Below, piece after piece: positions 34,793 to 43,194 of a DNA stretch of 64,000 nt. The notes under the pieces were generated by a model that saw only the letters and a list, made by a program, of their open reading frames with translations, was not told the origin of the DNA and made no database searches. Source of the DNA: Aquincola agrisoli (GTDB lineage Bacteria > Pseudomonadota > Gammaproteobacteria > Burkholderiales > Burkholderiaceae_C); contig NZ_JAZIBG010000020.1 of assembly GCF_036621135.1 (NCBI RefSeq), positions 1 through 64,000 on the forward strand, written 5' to 3'. Positions within the stretch are counted from its first letter, which is position 1; every line of letters begins with the position of its first letter. The translations under genes were made by a program, and so were the position numbers.

Positions 34793-35943
34793 AGTTTCTC
34801 AAGCACACGCTGATCGCCTGCGCGCTGGGCGCCGCCGGCCTGGCCGCGCACGCCGACATCACTGTCGGCGTGACCGTCTCGGCCACCGGCCCGGCGGCCT
34901 CTCTCGGCATCCCCGAGAAGAACACCATCGACCTGATGCCCAAGCAGATCGGCAACCAGAAGGTCAACTACATCGTGCTCGACGACGCGTCGGACACCAC
35001 CACCGCCGTCACCAACACGCGCAAGCTCATCACCGAGCACAAGGTCGACGTGGTGCTGGGCTCCACCGTCACGCCCAACTCGCTGGCGATGATCGACGTG
35101 GTGGCCGAGAGCAACACGCCGATGATCTCGATGGCCGCCTCGTCGCGCATCGTCGAGCCGCTGCCGGACGCCAAGCGCAAGTGGGTCTTCAAGACGCCGC
35201 AGAACGACATCATGATGGCCGTGGCCATCGCGCAGCACATGGCCGCCAACGGCGTGAAAACGGTGGGCTTCATCGGCTTCGCCGATGCCTACGGCGAAGG
35301 CTGGCTGCAGGAGTTCCAGAAGGCGGTCGGCATCAAGCAGCTGAAGATCGTCGCGACCGAGCGCTACAACCGCACCGATACCTCGGTCACCGGCCAGGTG
35401 CTGAAGCTGGTCTCGGCACGCCCCGACGCGGTGCTGATCGCCGGCTCCGGCACGCCGGCCGCGCTGCCGCAGAAGGCGCTGAAGGAGCGCGGCTTCACCG
35501 GCAAGATCTACCAGACCCACGGGGTGGCCAACAACGACTTCCTGCGCGTCGGCGGCAAGGACGTCGAAGGCACGCTGCTGCCCTCGGGCCCGATGCTCGT
35601 GGCGGCGCAGCTGCCCGCCAACCACCCGACGAAGAAGAGCGCGACCGATTACGTCACCAAGTACGAGGCGGCGTTCGGCAAGGGCTCGGTGTCCACGTTC
35701 GGCGGCCACGCCTGGGACGCGGGCCTGCTGATGCAGGCGGCGGCCACGGAGGCGCTGAAGAAGGCGCAGCCGGGCACGCCGGCCTTCCGCGCCGCCCTGC
35801 GCGATGCGCTCGAGCAGGTGAAGGACCTGCCCGGTGCGCACGGCGTGTTCAACATGTCGCCGACCGACCACGCGGGCCTCGACCAGCGCGGCCGCGTGAT
35901 GGTGACCATCAGCAACGGCGCCTGGAAGTACATCGGCGAATAA
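34789..35943 (+). CDS. Liv-type ABC transporter substrate-binding protein
   Basis: A 384-residue periplasmic binding protein with a signal peptide (LIACALGAAGLAAHAD) and a Peripla_BP_6/LivK-type fold: ITVGVTVSATGPAASLGIPEKN near 24-45, VVLGSTVTPNSLAMIDV near 88, GFIGFADAYGEGW near 160. In this context it probably binds phenylacetate or a related aromatic acid rather than a branched-chain amino acid. It overlaps the TetR gene and precedes the permease genes. Confidence 0.9.
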   Translation: MKFLKHTLIACALGAAGLAAHADITVGVTVSATGPAASLGIPEKNTIDLMPKQIGNQKVNYIVLDDASDTTTAVTNTRKLITEHKVDVVLGSTVTPNSLAMIDVVAESNTPMISMAASSRIVEPLPDAKRKWVFKTPQNDIMMAVAIAQHMAANGVKTVGFIGFADAYGEGWLQEFQKAVGIKQLKIVATERYNRTDTSVTGQVLKLVSARPDAVLIAGSGTPAALPQKALKERGFTGKIYQTHGVANNDFLRVGGKDVEGTLLPSGPMLVAAQLPANHPTKKSATDYVTKYEAAFGKGSVSTFGGHAWDAGLLMQAAATEALKKAQPGTPAFRAALRDALEQVKDLPGAHGVFNMSPTDHAGLDQRGRVMVTISNGAWKYIGE

Positions 35944-35971
35944 CGGCCCACTGCCGGAGCGCCTTCGGCGA

Positions 35972-36022
35972 CCCCCACGAGGGGGCACCACCAGCGGACC
36001 GGCGAAGCCGGATCCGCGGTGG
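35972..36022. repeat. Hairpin pair between binding-protein and permease genes
   Basis: A CCCCC-ACGA-GGGGG hairpin (35972-35985) is followed at 35988-36022 by a 16-base inverted repeat around a GAA loop (CCACCAGCGGA...TCCGCGGTGG) with one bulge per arm. It lies in the 135-bp gap between the binding protein and permease genes. It looks like an attenuating or mRNA-stabilising intergenic element, as often seen after highly expressed binding-protein genes, or a dispersed repeat. Confidence 0.6.
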
Positions 36023-36078
36023 TCGCCGGGTCAATGGCCTGATGTGCCGGTTGCCGCGTTCGCGGCGGAGCGAATGAG

Positions 36079-37107
36079 ATGGAACTGCAAATCGCCCTGA
36101 TGCTGGGCCAGGACGGCATCGTCAACGGCGCGGTCTACGCGCTGCTGGCGCTGACGCTGGTGCTGGTGTTCTCGGTCACGCGAGTGATCTTCATCCCGCA
36201 GGGCGAACTCGTCGCCTTTGGCGCGCTGTCGATGGCGGCGCTGCAACTCGGCAACACGCCGCCGACGCTGTGGCTCGGGCTCGGGCTCGGCGCGCTGGTG
36301 CTGGCCATCGAGGCCACGCGCGCCGCGCGCGGCAGGCCGGTCGAGTGGGGCAGCACGCTGCTGTGGGCGGTGGTGCTGCCGCTGGCGGCCGCGGCCTGGG
36401 CGCTGCTGGCACGGCCGCAAGGCCTGGCCGCACAGACGGCGCTCACGCTGCTGATCGTCACCCCGCTCGGTCCGCTGCTGTACCGCGTGGCCTACCGGCC
36501 GCTGGCCAACGCGACGGTGCTGATGCTGCTGATCGTCTCGGTGGCGCTGCACGGCGTGATGGTCGGCCTGGGCCTGCTGTTCTTCGGCGCCGAGGGCTCG
36601 CGCACGCCGGCGTTCTCCGACCTGCGGCTGGACTTGAGCGGCATTCCCGTGACCGGCCAGTCGATCGTCGTGGTCGGCGTGGCGGCGCTGCTGATGCTGG
36701 CGATGTACCTGTTCTTCGAGCGCAGCATCGTCGGCAAGGCGCTGCGCGCCACGGCCATCAACCGCACGGGCGCCCGGCTGATGGGCATCCCGACCGAGCT
36801 GGCCGGCGACCTGAGCTTCGCGCTGGCCGCGCTGATCGGTGCCATCTCCGGCCTGCTGATCGCGCCGCTCACCACCGTCTACTACGACACCGGCTTCCTG
36901 ATCGGCCTGAAGGGTTTCGTCGCCGCCATCATCGGCGCGCTGGCCAGCTACCCGCTGGCGGTGGCCGGCGCGCTGGTGGTCGGCCTCCTGGAGGCGTTCT
37001 CGTCATTCTGGGCGAGCGCGTTTAAGGAAGTCATTGTCTTCACCATGATCATCCCGGTGCTGTGGTGGCGCTCGCTGCACACCCGCCATGTCGAGGAGGA
37101 CGAATGA
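36079..37107 (+). CDS. Liv-type ABC transporter permease (LivH-like)
   Basis: A 342-residue inner-membrane permease with about eight hydrophobic segments and the LivH-type N-terminus GIVNGAVYALLALTLVLVFSVTRVIFIPQGEL. The cytoplasmic coupling loop is FFERSIVGKALRATAINRTGARLMGI near 213-238. It has an unusual extra hydrophobic region near 62-125 compared with the ~290-residue norm. Its stop overlaps the next gene (ATGA). Confidence 0.9.
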   Translation: MELQIALMLGQDGIVNGAVYALLALTLVLVFSVTRVIFIPQGELVAFGALSMAALQLGNTPPTLWLGLGLGALVLAIEATRAARGRPVEWGSTLLWAVVLPLAAAAWALLARPQGLAAQTALTLLIVTPLGPLLYRVAYRPLANATVLMLLIVSVALHGVMVGLGLLFFGAEGSRTPAFSDLRLDLSGIPVTGQSIVVVGVAALLMLAMYLFFERSIVGKALRATAINRTGARLMGIPTELAGDLSFALAALIGAISGLLIAPLTTVYYDTGFLIGLKGFVAAIIGALASYPLAVAGALVVGLLEAFSSFWASAFKEVIVFTMIIPVLWWRSLHTRHVEEDE

Positions 37108-38963
37108 TGCGCCGCGTCCTGCCCCTGGTTTTTGTCGCCCTGCTGGCGCTGGGCTTCGTGCTGCTGCCGGAGTTCCAGATCACGCTGGTCAACAACATCG
37201 GCCTGTACGCGCTGGTCGCCATCGGGCTGGTGATGCTCACCGGCGTCGCCGGCATGACCTCGTTCGGCCAGGCGGCCTTCGTCGGCCTGGCCGCCTACGC
37301 CACCGGCTGGCTCGGCACCGCGGGCGCGCAGCTGCTGGGCCTGGCCGGCTCGCCGCTGCTGCCGTGGCTGGGGCTGGCGCTCGGCCTGCTGGTCGCGGGC
37401 ACCGTGGCCTGGCTGCTGGGCACCGTCACGCTGCGGCTGTCGGGCCACTACCTGCCGCTGGGCACCATCGCCTGGGGGCTGAGCCTGTACTTCCTCTTCG
37501 GCAACCTCGACTTCCTGGGCGGCCACACCGGCCTGGGCGGCATCCCGCCGATCGAGCTGGGCAGCCTGTCGCTGGTGTCGCCGCGGGCGCTGGGCGTGCT
37601 GATCTGGGCGGTGGTGCTGGGCGCCATGTGGGCGCTGGCGAACCTGCTCGATTCGCGCGAGGGCCGCGCGATCCGCGCGCTGAAGAGCGGCCGCGTGATG
37701 GCTGAATCGATGGGCGTCGACACCGGCCGCTACCGCCTGCGCGTGTTCGTGCTGGCAGCGCTGCTGGCGGCGCTGTCGGGCTGGCTGTATGCGCACCAGC
37801 AGCGCTTCGTGAACCCCACGCCGTTCAACCTGCATATCGGCATCGAGTACCTCTTCATGGCCGTGGTCGGCGGCGCCGGCCACCTCTGGGGCGCCGTGCT
37901 GGGTGCGGCGCTGATCACCATGATGAAGGAGCAGCTGCAGGACTGGCTGCCGCGCCTGCTGGGGGCGAGCGGGCAGTTCGAGGTCATCGTCTTCGGTCTG
38001 CTGATGCTGCTGGTGCTGCAGCGCTACGCCGACGGCCTGTGGCCCACGCTCTCGGCGCTGGCCCGGCGCGTGCTGCCCGGCCTGGCGCCGCGCCCCGCCG
38101 CGTCCGGCGCAGGCCTGCCAGCGCAGGCGCTGCCGCAGGCCGCGCTGCCGCCCAAGGGCAGCACGCTGCTGGACGCGCGCGAGGTGACCAAGCGCTTCGG
38201 CGGCCTCGTCGCCAACCGCAAGGTCGCGCTCGACGTGAAGGCCGGCGAGGTGCATGCGCTGATCGGACCCAACGGCGCCGGCAAGAGCACGTTCTTCAAC
38301 ATGATCTCCGGCGTGGACGATCCCACCGAGGGAGAGGTGCGCCTGCTCGACGCGCCGATGGTGGGGCAGCCCTCCCGTGCCTTCGCCGCGCGCGGCATGG
38401 GCCGCACCTTCCAGCACGTGCGGCTGCTGAAGGAGCGCAGCGTGCTCGACAACGTGGCGCTCGGCGCGCACCGGCGCGGCCACCGCGGCTGGTTCGCGGC
38501 GATGCTGCGCCTGGACCGCGCGGAGGAAGCCGCGCTGCTGGCTGAAGCCCGACGCCAGATCGAGCGCTGCGGCCTCGGCGCCTACGTGAACGACGCCGCC
38601 GGCTCACTGCCGCTGGGCGCGCAGCGCATCGTCGAGATCGCCCGTGCGCTGGCCGGCGCGCCCTGCGTGCTGCTGCTCGACGAGCCGGCCGCCGGCCTGC
38701 GCCACAAGGAGAAGCAGCAGCTCGCCGAGCTGCTGGCGCAGCTGCGTGAGGAAGGGCTGGGCATCCTGATCGTCGAACATGACATGGAGTTCGTGATGAA
38801 CCTGGCCGACCGCATCACCGTGCTCGATTTCGGGCAGGTGATCTCGCACGGCACGCCCGCCGAAGTGCAGCGCGACCCGAAGGTGCTGGAGGCCTACCTC
38901 GGCGGTGCCGACGACCTGGCCGGCGCCGCGCTGGCGCTGAAGACCGAGGAGGCCGCGGCATGA
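37104..38963 (+). CDS. Fused Liv-type permease and ATP-binding protein (LivM-LivG)
   Basis: A 619-residue fusion. Residues about 1-320 are the LivM-like permease (TSFGQAAFVGLAAYATGWLG near 50, coupling loop SRGRAIRAL-type near 190). A Pro/Ala linker at about 325-350 leads to a LivG-type ATPase with Walker A GPNGAGKST near 391-399, Walker B VLLLDEPAAGLRHKE near 525, and a Liv-type C-terminus ending in PKVLEAYLGG. This fusion recurs in aromatic-acid importers of betaproteobacteria. It has two adjacent ATGs; the first overlaps the upstream stop. Confidence 0.92.
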   Translation: MMRRVLPLVFVALLALGFVLLPEFQITLVNNIGLYALVAIGLVMLTGVAGMTSFGQAAFVGLAAYATGWLGTAGAQLLGLAGSPLLPWLGLALGLLVAGTVAWLLGTVTLRLSGHYLPLGTIAWGLSLYFLFGNLDFLGGHTGLGGIPPIELGSLSLVSPRALGVLIWAVVLGAMWALANLLDSREGRAIRALKSGRVMAESMGVDTGRYRLRVFVLAALLAALSGWLYAHQQRFVNPTPFNLHIGIEYLFMAVVGGAGHLWGAVLGAALITMMKEQLQDWLPRLLGASGQFEVIVFGLLMLLVLQRYADGLWPTLSALARRVLPGLAPRPAASGAGLPAQALPQAALPPKGSTLLDAREVTKRFGGLVANRKVALDVKAGEVHALIGPNGAGKSTFFNMISGVDDPTEGEVRLLDAPMVGQPSRAFAARGMGRTFQHVRLLKERSVLDNVALGAHRRGHRGWFAAMLRLDRAEEAALLAEARRQIERCGLGAYVNDAAGSLPLGAQRIVEIARALAGAPCVLLLDEPAAGLRHKEKQQLAELLAQLREEGLGILIVEHDMEFVMNLADRITVLDFGQVISHGTPAEVQRDPKVLEAYLGGADDLAGAALALKTEEAAA

Positions 38964-39700
38964 GTGCGCCCCTGCTCGAACTGCGCGATTTCTGCGTCTC
39001 CTACGGGCCGGTCGAGGCGCTGCACAAGGTGAACCTCACCGTGCGCGAAGGCGAGATCGTCACCGTCATCGGCCCGAACGGCGCCGGCAAGACCACGCTG
39101 CTGAGCGCGGCGATGGGCCTGCTGCCGTCCACCGGCGCGCTGAGCCTGGCCGGCGAGGCCATCCCGCGGCCCACGGTCGAGGCGATGGTGGCGCGCGGCA
39201 TCGGGCTGGTGCCCGAGAAGCGCGAGCTGTTCGGCGAGATGAGCGTGGAGGACAACCTGCTGCTCGGCGGCTTCGCGCAGTGGCGCCGCGGCAGGCGCGA
39301 CCAGGCCGCGCGCATGGAAGAGGTGTTCGCCATCTTCCCGCGGCTGAAGGAGCGGCGCGCGCAGCTGGCGGCCACGCTGTCGGGCGGCGAGCGGCAGATG
39401 CTGGCCATCGGCCGCGCACTGATGGCACGGCCCCGGCTGCTGATGCTGGACGAGCCGTCGCTCGGCCTCGCGCCGCTGATCGTGCGCGAGGTGCTGCTGG
39501 TCGTCGCGCGGCTGCGCGGGCTGGGCGTGTCGGTGCTGCTCGTCGAGCAGAACGCGCGTGCCGCGCTGCAGGTGGCCGACCGGGCCTACGTGCTGGAGAT
39601 GGGTGCCGTCGCGATCGAGGGCGAGGCCCGTGCGCTGGCCAGCGACCCGCGGATCGTCGAGGCCTACCTGGGCCTGGGCGGCGCTGCCCGCGCGGCCTGA
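38960..39700 (+). CDS. Liv-type ABC transporter ATP-binding protein (LivF-like)
   Basis: A 246-residue ABC ATPase: Walker A GPNGAGKTT near 38-46, signature LSGGERQML near 137, Walker B LLMLDEPSLGLAP near 157, and the LivF-type C-terminus IVEAYLG. It overlaps the fused permease-ATPase gene by 4 bp and closes the importer operon. Confidence 0.95.
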   Translation: MSAPLLELRDFCVSYGPVEALHKVNLTVREGEIVTVIGPNGAGKTTLLSAAMGLLPSTGALSLAGEAIPRPTVEAMVARGIGLVPEKRELFGEMSVEDNLLLGGFAQWRRGRRDQAARMEEVFAIFPRLKERRAQLAATLSGGERQMLAIGRALMARPRLLMLDEPSLGLAPLIVREVLLVVARLRGLGVSVLLVEQNARAALQVADRAYVLEMGAVAIEGEARALASDPRIVEAYLGLGGAARAA

Positions 39701-39733
39701 CCGCGCGCTGCCGCGATCGCCGATGATCGCCCG

Positions 39734-40855
39734 ATGGATGTGATCGAACGTGTAGACGCCGTCGTCATCGGGGCCGGCGTGGTTGGCCTGGCCACCGCGC
39801 GGGCGCTGGCCCGTGCGGGCAGGGAAGTGGTGGTGCTGGAGGCGCTCGACGCGATCGGCACCGTCACCAGCGCCCGCAACAGCGAGGTCATCCACGCCGG
39901 CCTCTACTACCCGCCGGGCTCGCTGAAGGCGCGGCTGTGCGTCGAAGGGCGCGACCGGCTCTACGCGTACTGCGCCGAGCGCGGCATCGCGCACCGGCGC
40001 TGCGGCAAGCTGGTGGTGGCCACGCAGCCCGGCCAGCAGGCCTACCTGGAGAAGCTGCTCGTGCAGGCCCGGGCCAACGGCGTCGACGACGCGGTGCTGC
40101 TCGGCGGGGAAGCGGCCCGTGCGATGGAGCCGGCACTGCAGGCGGTGGCGGCGCTGCACTCGCCGTCCACCGGCATCGTCGACAGCCACGGCTTCATGCT
40201 CGCGCTGCAGGGCGAGAGCGAGGACCACGGTGCGATGCTGGCCTTCCAAAGCCCCGTGCTGGCCGGCGCCATGGTGCCCGGCGGCATCGAGCTGCAGGTG
40301 GGCGGTGCGCAGCCGATGCGCCTGCGTGCCGGTTCGGTCGTCAACAGCGCGGGCCTGGGAGCGCCGGGCGTGGCGGCGCGCATCGAGGGGCTGGCGGCAA
40401 GCCACGTGCCGCCCGCGCACGGCTGCAAGGGCAGCTACTTCTCGCTGGCGGGCCGTGCGCCGTTCACGCGGCTGATCTACCCGGTGCCCGAGGCCGCCGG
40501 CCTCGGCGTGCACCTCACGCTCGACCTCGGCGGCCAGGCGCGCTTCGGCCCCGATACCGAATGGCTGCCCGACGATGCGCCGATCGACTACCGGGTCGAT
40601 CCGCGCCGTGCCGACGGCTTCTACGCCGAGATCCGCCGCTACTGGCCGGCGCTGCCCGACGGCGCGCTGCAGCCGGCCTACAGCGGCGTGCGGCCCAAGA
40701 TCCAGGCCGAGGGCGAGCCGCCCCGCGACTTCGTGCTGCAGGGACCGGCCGACCACGGCGTGCCGGGCCTGGTGAACCTGTTCGGCATCGAGTCGCCGGG
40801 GCTCACCGCGGCGCTGGCGATCGGCGACGCCGTCGAGCGGATGCTGCGCGGCTGA
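39734..40855 (+). CDS. FAD-dependent oxidoreductase of the L-2-hydroxyglutarate oxidase family
   Basis: A 373-residue DAO-fold flavoprotein: Rossmann VDAVVIGAGVVGLATARALARAG (7-29), SARNSEVIHAGLYYPPGSLKA near 46-66, and PAHGCKGSYFSL near 227, all typical of LhgO-like enzymes. It probably oxidises an L-2-hydroxyacid; the exact substrate is not shown. It begins 33 bp after the ABC ATPase gene and may be read through from that operon. Confidence 0.85.
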   Translation: MDVIERVDAVVIGAGVVGLATARALARAGREVVVLEALDAIGTVTSARNSEVIHAGLYYPPGSLKARLCVEGRDRLYAYCAERGIAHRRCGKLVVATQPGQQAYLEKLLVQARANGVDDAVLLGGEAARAMEPALQAVAALHSPSTGIVDSHGFMLALQGESEDHGAMLAFQSPVLAGAMVPGGIELQVGGAQPMRLRAGSVVNSAGLGAPGVAARIEGLAASHVPPAHGCKGSYFSLAGRAPFTRLIYPVPEAAGLGVHLTLDLGGQARFGPDTEWLPDDAPIDYRVDPRRADGFYAEIRRYWPALPDGALQPAYSGVRPKIQAEGEPPRDFVLQGPADHGVPGLVNLFGIESPGLTAALAIGDAVERMLRG

Positions 40856-40951
40856 GCGGCGCCGCCGCATGCGCCAGGGTTTCCGATGAGTGGCGCCGTG
40901 CCGGGCGCAGCTAAGGTGCGGGCGGTTGCAACGACACGAGGAGACCGCTCC

Positions 40952-41641
40952 ATGGCCACCAAGCTGCCCATCGATCACGAGGCCCTGATCCAAACCTTTG
41001 CCGAGGCCGGCGCCAAGCAGGGCGAGCAGGCGCGCAAGGCCGTCTTCGATGCGACGCTCAAGGCCTTGCAGGGCCGCGAGCTGACGCTGCAGAACATCCG
41101 CAGCAGCCTGAAGGGCATCGCACAGGCGGTCAGCACCGGGGCGGCGAAGAACGCGGTGCCCGACGTCGATGTCGAGAGCCTGCTCAACGATGCGGTGCAC
41201 GGCATGGACGATGCGCTGCTGAAGGCGGTAGAGGCCAACCGCGTCGCGCTGCAGCAGTTCGTCGACCAGGGCGTGAGCCTGCAGGACGCCAACATGAAGA
41301 AGGCGGTCGACACGCTGGAGAAGATGGAAGACACGCTGTTCAAGGTCGTGAGCCAGTCGGTCGGCGGCGCAGGCGAGCAACTGGCCGCGCCGTGGGCGCA
41401 GGTGCTGGGCAAGCTGCAGGCGGGCGGCACGAACACCGGTTCGCAGGCGGCACAGACGGTCGAGCAACTGGCAGCGCAGATGCAGAGCGCACTGCGCGAC
41501 AGCCGCGCGGCCGGCGTCAAGGCGGCCCAGGCCTTCGCGCAGAGCTACGCGGCGCTGGCCAGCGGCGTGCTGATCGGCATGTCCGATGCGTTGAAGCAGG
41601 GCGCGGCATCGGCGCCGGCGAAGAAGGCGCGGCCACGCTGA
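40952..41641 (+). CDS. Helical phasin-like hypothetical protein
   Basis: A 229-residue soluble protein, almost entirely helical and rich in Ala, Gln, Val and Lys, with long amphipathic runs (for example VDTLEKMEDTLFKVVSQ) and a basic Ala/Lys/Arg tail. There is no signal peptide or enzyme motif. The composition is reminiscent of phasins that coat polyhydroxyalkanoate granules, but no phasin signature is certain. ACGAGGAGA precedes the ATG at 40952. A strong terminator follows 48 bp after the stop, so it is probably a single transcription unit. Confidence 0.65.
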   Translation: MATKLPIDHEALIQTFAEAGAKQGEQARKAVFDATLKALQGRELTLQNIRSSLKGIAQAVSTGAAKNAVPDVDVESLLNDAVHGMDDALLKAVEANRVALQQFVDQGVSLQDANMKKAVDTLEKMEDTLFKVVSQSVGGAGEQLAAPWAQVLGKLQAGGTNTGSQAAQTVEQLAAQMQSALRDSRAAGVKAAQAFAQSYAALASGVLIGMSDALKQGAASAPAKKARPR

Positions 41642-41689
41642 AGGCCGGGTGGGCGCCGTGCCTGCGCGCCTGCCCGCCCCGGAAACGAC

Positions 41690-41717
41690 AACGCCGCCTG
41701 GGACGGCAGGCGGCGTT
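41690..41717. terminator. Intrinsic terminator between convergent genes
   Basis: Perfect 11-bp arms AACGCCGCCTG / CAGGCGGCGTT with a 6-base loop, placed between the stops of convergent genes at 41641 and 41755. The poly-T tail is poor in both directions. Confidence 0.75.
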
Positions 41718-41754
41718 GGTGTCGGGCCGGACGAGGCCGGCCCCAAAAGGGCCG

Positions 41755-42051
41755 TCAGCCTTCGTTGTTGCCGTTTGTTTCCGGCGTGGCAGCGGCGGCG
41801 GGTGCCGCGGCGGTTGCATTCGGTGCCACGCCCGCTTCCGCTTCCTTGCAGGAAGGTGCGCAGACGAACTGCGTCTTGCCGAGGAAGCGACGCGACTTCA
41901 GCGACGAACGCGTGCGGTGCTTGCCGCACAGGAAGCAGGACATCGTGGCGGCGCTGAACACGCCGGTGGAGGCGAAGGGCGAACCCGATGCCTTGCTGCG
42001 GTAACGCAGTCCGTTGGCGTCGATGGTGGTCTTAACTGCGTCTTTGGCCAT
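41755..42051 (-). CDS. Small four-cysteine (possible zinc-binding) hypothetical protein
   Basis: A 98-residue protein with Cys39-x2-Cys42 (SCFLCGKH) and Cys64-x3-Cys68 (FVCAPSCKE) separated by a basic stretch (HRTRSSLKSRR). This is a plausible small zinc-binding or nucleic-acid-binding module. The C-terminal 30 residues are low-complexity Ala/Pro/Thr/Asn. I do not recognise the family. It is divergent from dodecin across about 240 bp. Confidence 0.65.
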   Translation of the reverse strand: MAKDAVKTTIDANGLRYRSKASGSPFASTGVFSAATMSCFLCGKHRTRSSLKSRRFLGKTQFVCAPSCKEAEAGVAPNATAAAPAAAATPETNGNNEG

Positions 42052-42290
42052 GTGCTTGAAAGGGGCGATAGGAACGAGGGGACCGGATCAGAGCCAGATG
42101 GAGCCGAAGCGGGCGAATTCCAGGGCGAGGCGGTAGGCAACGCGTAGCAACTTGTGAGGTTGCTCGTGGAATGCCGGGCAGTCCTGTGGGGGTTGCAATT
42201 ATGCCACGCTCTACTCGGGCTTGTCTCGGCCCCCGGGCGGCCCCCGGGGCGCTACGCTGGGGCTTCCTACAACCCCTTGCGGAGACTGTC

Positions 42291-42497
42291 ATGAGCGAAC
42301 ACGTTTACAAGCTGATCGAGCTCACGGGCTCGTCGACCGTCGGCATCGAAGACGCCTGCCAGAAGGCGATCGCGAAGGCCGCCGACTCCGTGCGCAACAT
42401 CCGCTGGTTCCAGGTCACCGACACGCGCGGGCACGTGGAGGACGGCCGCATCGCGCACTGGCAGGTCACGATGAAGGTGGGCTTCACCCTCGATTGA
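42291..42497 (+). CDS. Dodecin, flavin-storage protein
   Basis: A 68-residue dodecin: VYKLIELTGSSTVGIEDACQKAI at the N-terminus, the flavin-stacking Trp39 in NIRWFQV, and Gln58 in HWQVTMKVGF. Dodecamers bind FMN, riboflavin or CoA and buffer free flavin. GCGGAGA lies 6 bases before the ATG at 42291; longer upstream reading frames are not supported. Confidence 0.95.
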   Translation: MSEHVYKLIELTGSSTVGIEDACQKAIAKAADSVRNIRWFQVTDTRGHVEDGRIAHWQVTMKVGFTLD

Positions 42498-42515
42498 CGG
42501 CGGCCGGGGCGGGCC

Positions 42516-43193
42516 TCAAGCCAGGCACCAGGCCACGGCCTGGGTGATCAGCCCGCCGGCCAGCACCCACGCCGAGCTGGCCGCCACCGCCAGCCCGGCC
42601 GCGCGGACCGGCCAGTGCGGCGTGCCGGCGGCACCCGCCGCGCCGCCCTGGCCGGCCAGCCTCATCCACAAGGCCGGCGCGAGCCACAGCACCGGCCCCG
42701 CGCCCAGCCAGAACGCAGCCATCACCGACGCCCCCGCGGCCGGCCCGTTGCCCAGTGCCGCGAGCAGCAACGCCGACTGCAGCATGCCGCAGGGCAGGGC
42801 CACCCATGCCAGGCCGATGCCAGCCGAGCGCACGGGGCCGCTCATGCGCTGCCAGCCCCCTGGCGTTCTGCCCGACAGGCGCGCCCAGAACGCCGGCAGC
42901 CGGCCGGTGAAAAGCAGCCACAAGCCCCACACCAGCAGCGCCGCATGCAGCGCGGACCACAGCGGCCGCAGCATCGGCGCGGCCTGCGCCCAGTGGCCGA
43001 GCGCGCTCATGCTGGCGGCCGCCACCGCGCCTGCGGCGGCGTAGCCGGCGAGCCGGCCGGCGTGCAGCGCGACGGCGTTGTGCCGGCCGCCGCGCCCGAT
43101 GGCCGCGCAGGCGCCGCCGCACATCAGCCCGCAGTGCGGCGAACTGGCGAACCCGAGCGCGAGCGCGCCCGCGACCAGCGCGGCATCGGCCAT
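42516..43193 (-). CDS. TauE/SafE-like membrane protein of the cbb3 region
   Basis: A 225-residue membrane protein with about six hydrophobic segments. The N-terminal motif SSPHCGLMCGGACAAIGRG contains closely spaced Cys/His residues typical of the DsbD_2/TauE-SafE-like proteins found near cco genes. Genes of this type are associated with cytochrome oxidase or copper maturation, but the transport substrate is not established. Its start is 1 bp from the hemN stop, so it is co-transcribed with hemN. Confidence 0.8.
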   Translation of the reverse strand: MADAALVAGALALGFASSPHCGLMCGGACAAIGRGGRHNAVALHAGRLAGYAAAGAVAAASMSALGHWAQAAPMLRPLWSALHAALLVWGLWLLFTGRLPAFWARLSGRTPGGWQRMSGPVRSAGIGLAWVALPCGMLQSALLLAALGNGPAAGASVMAAFWLGAGPVLWLAPALWMRLAGQGGAAGAAGTPHWPVRAAGLAVAASSAWVLAGGLITQAVAWCLA

Positions 43194-43194
43194 G

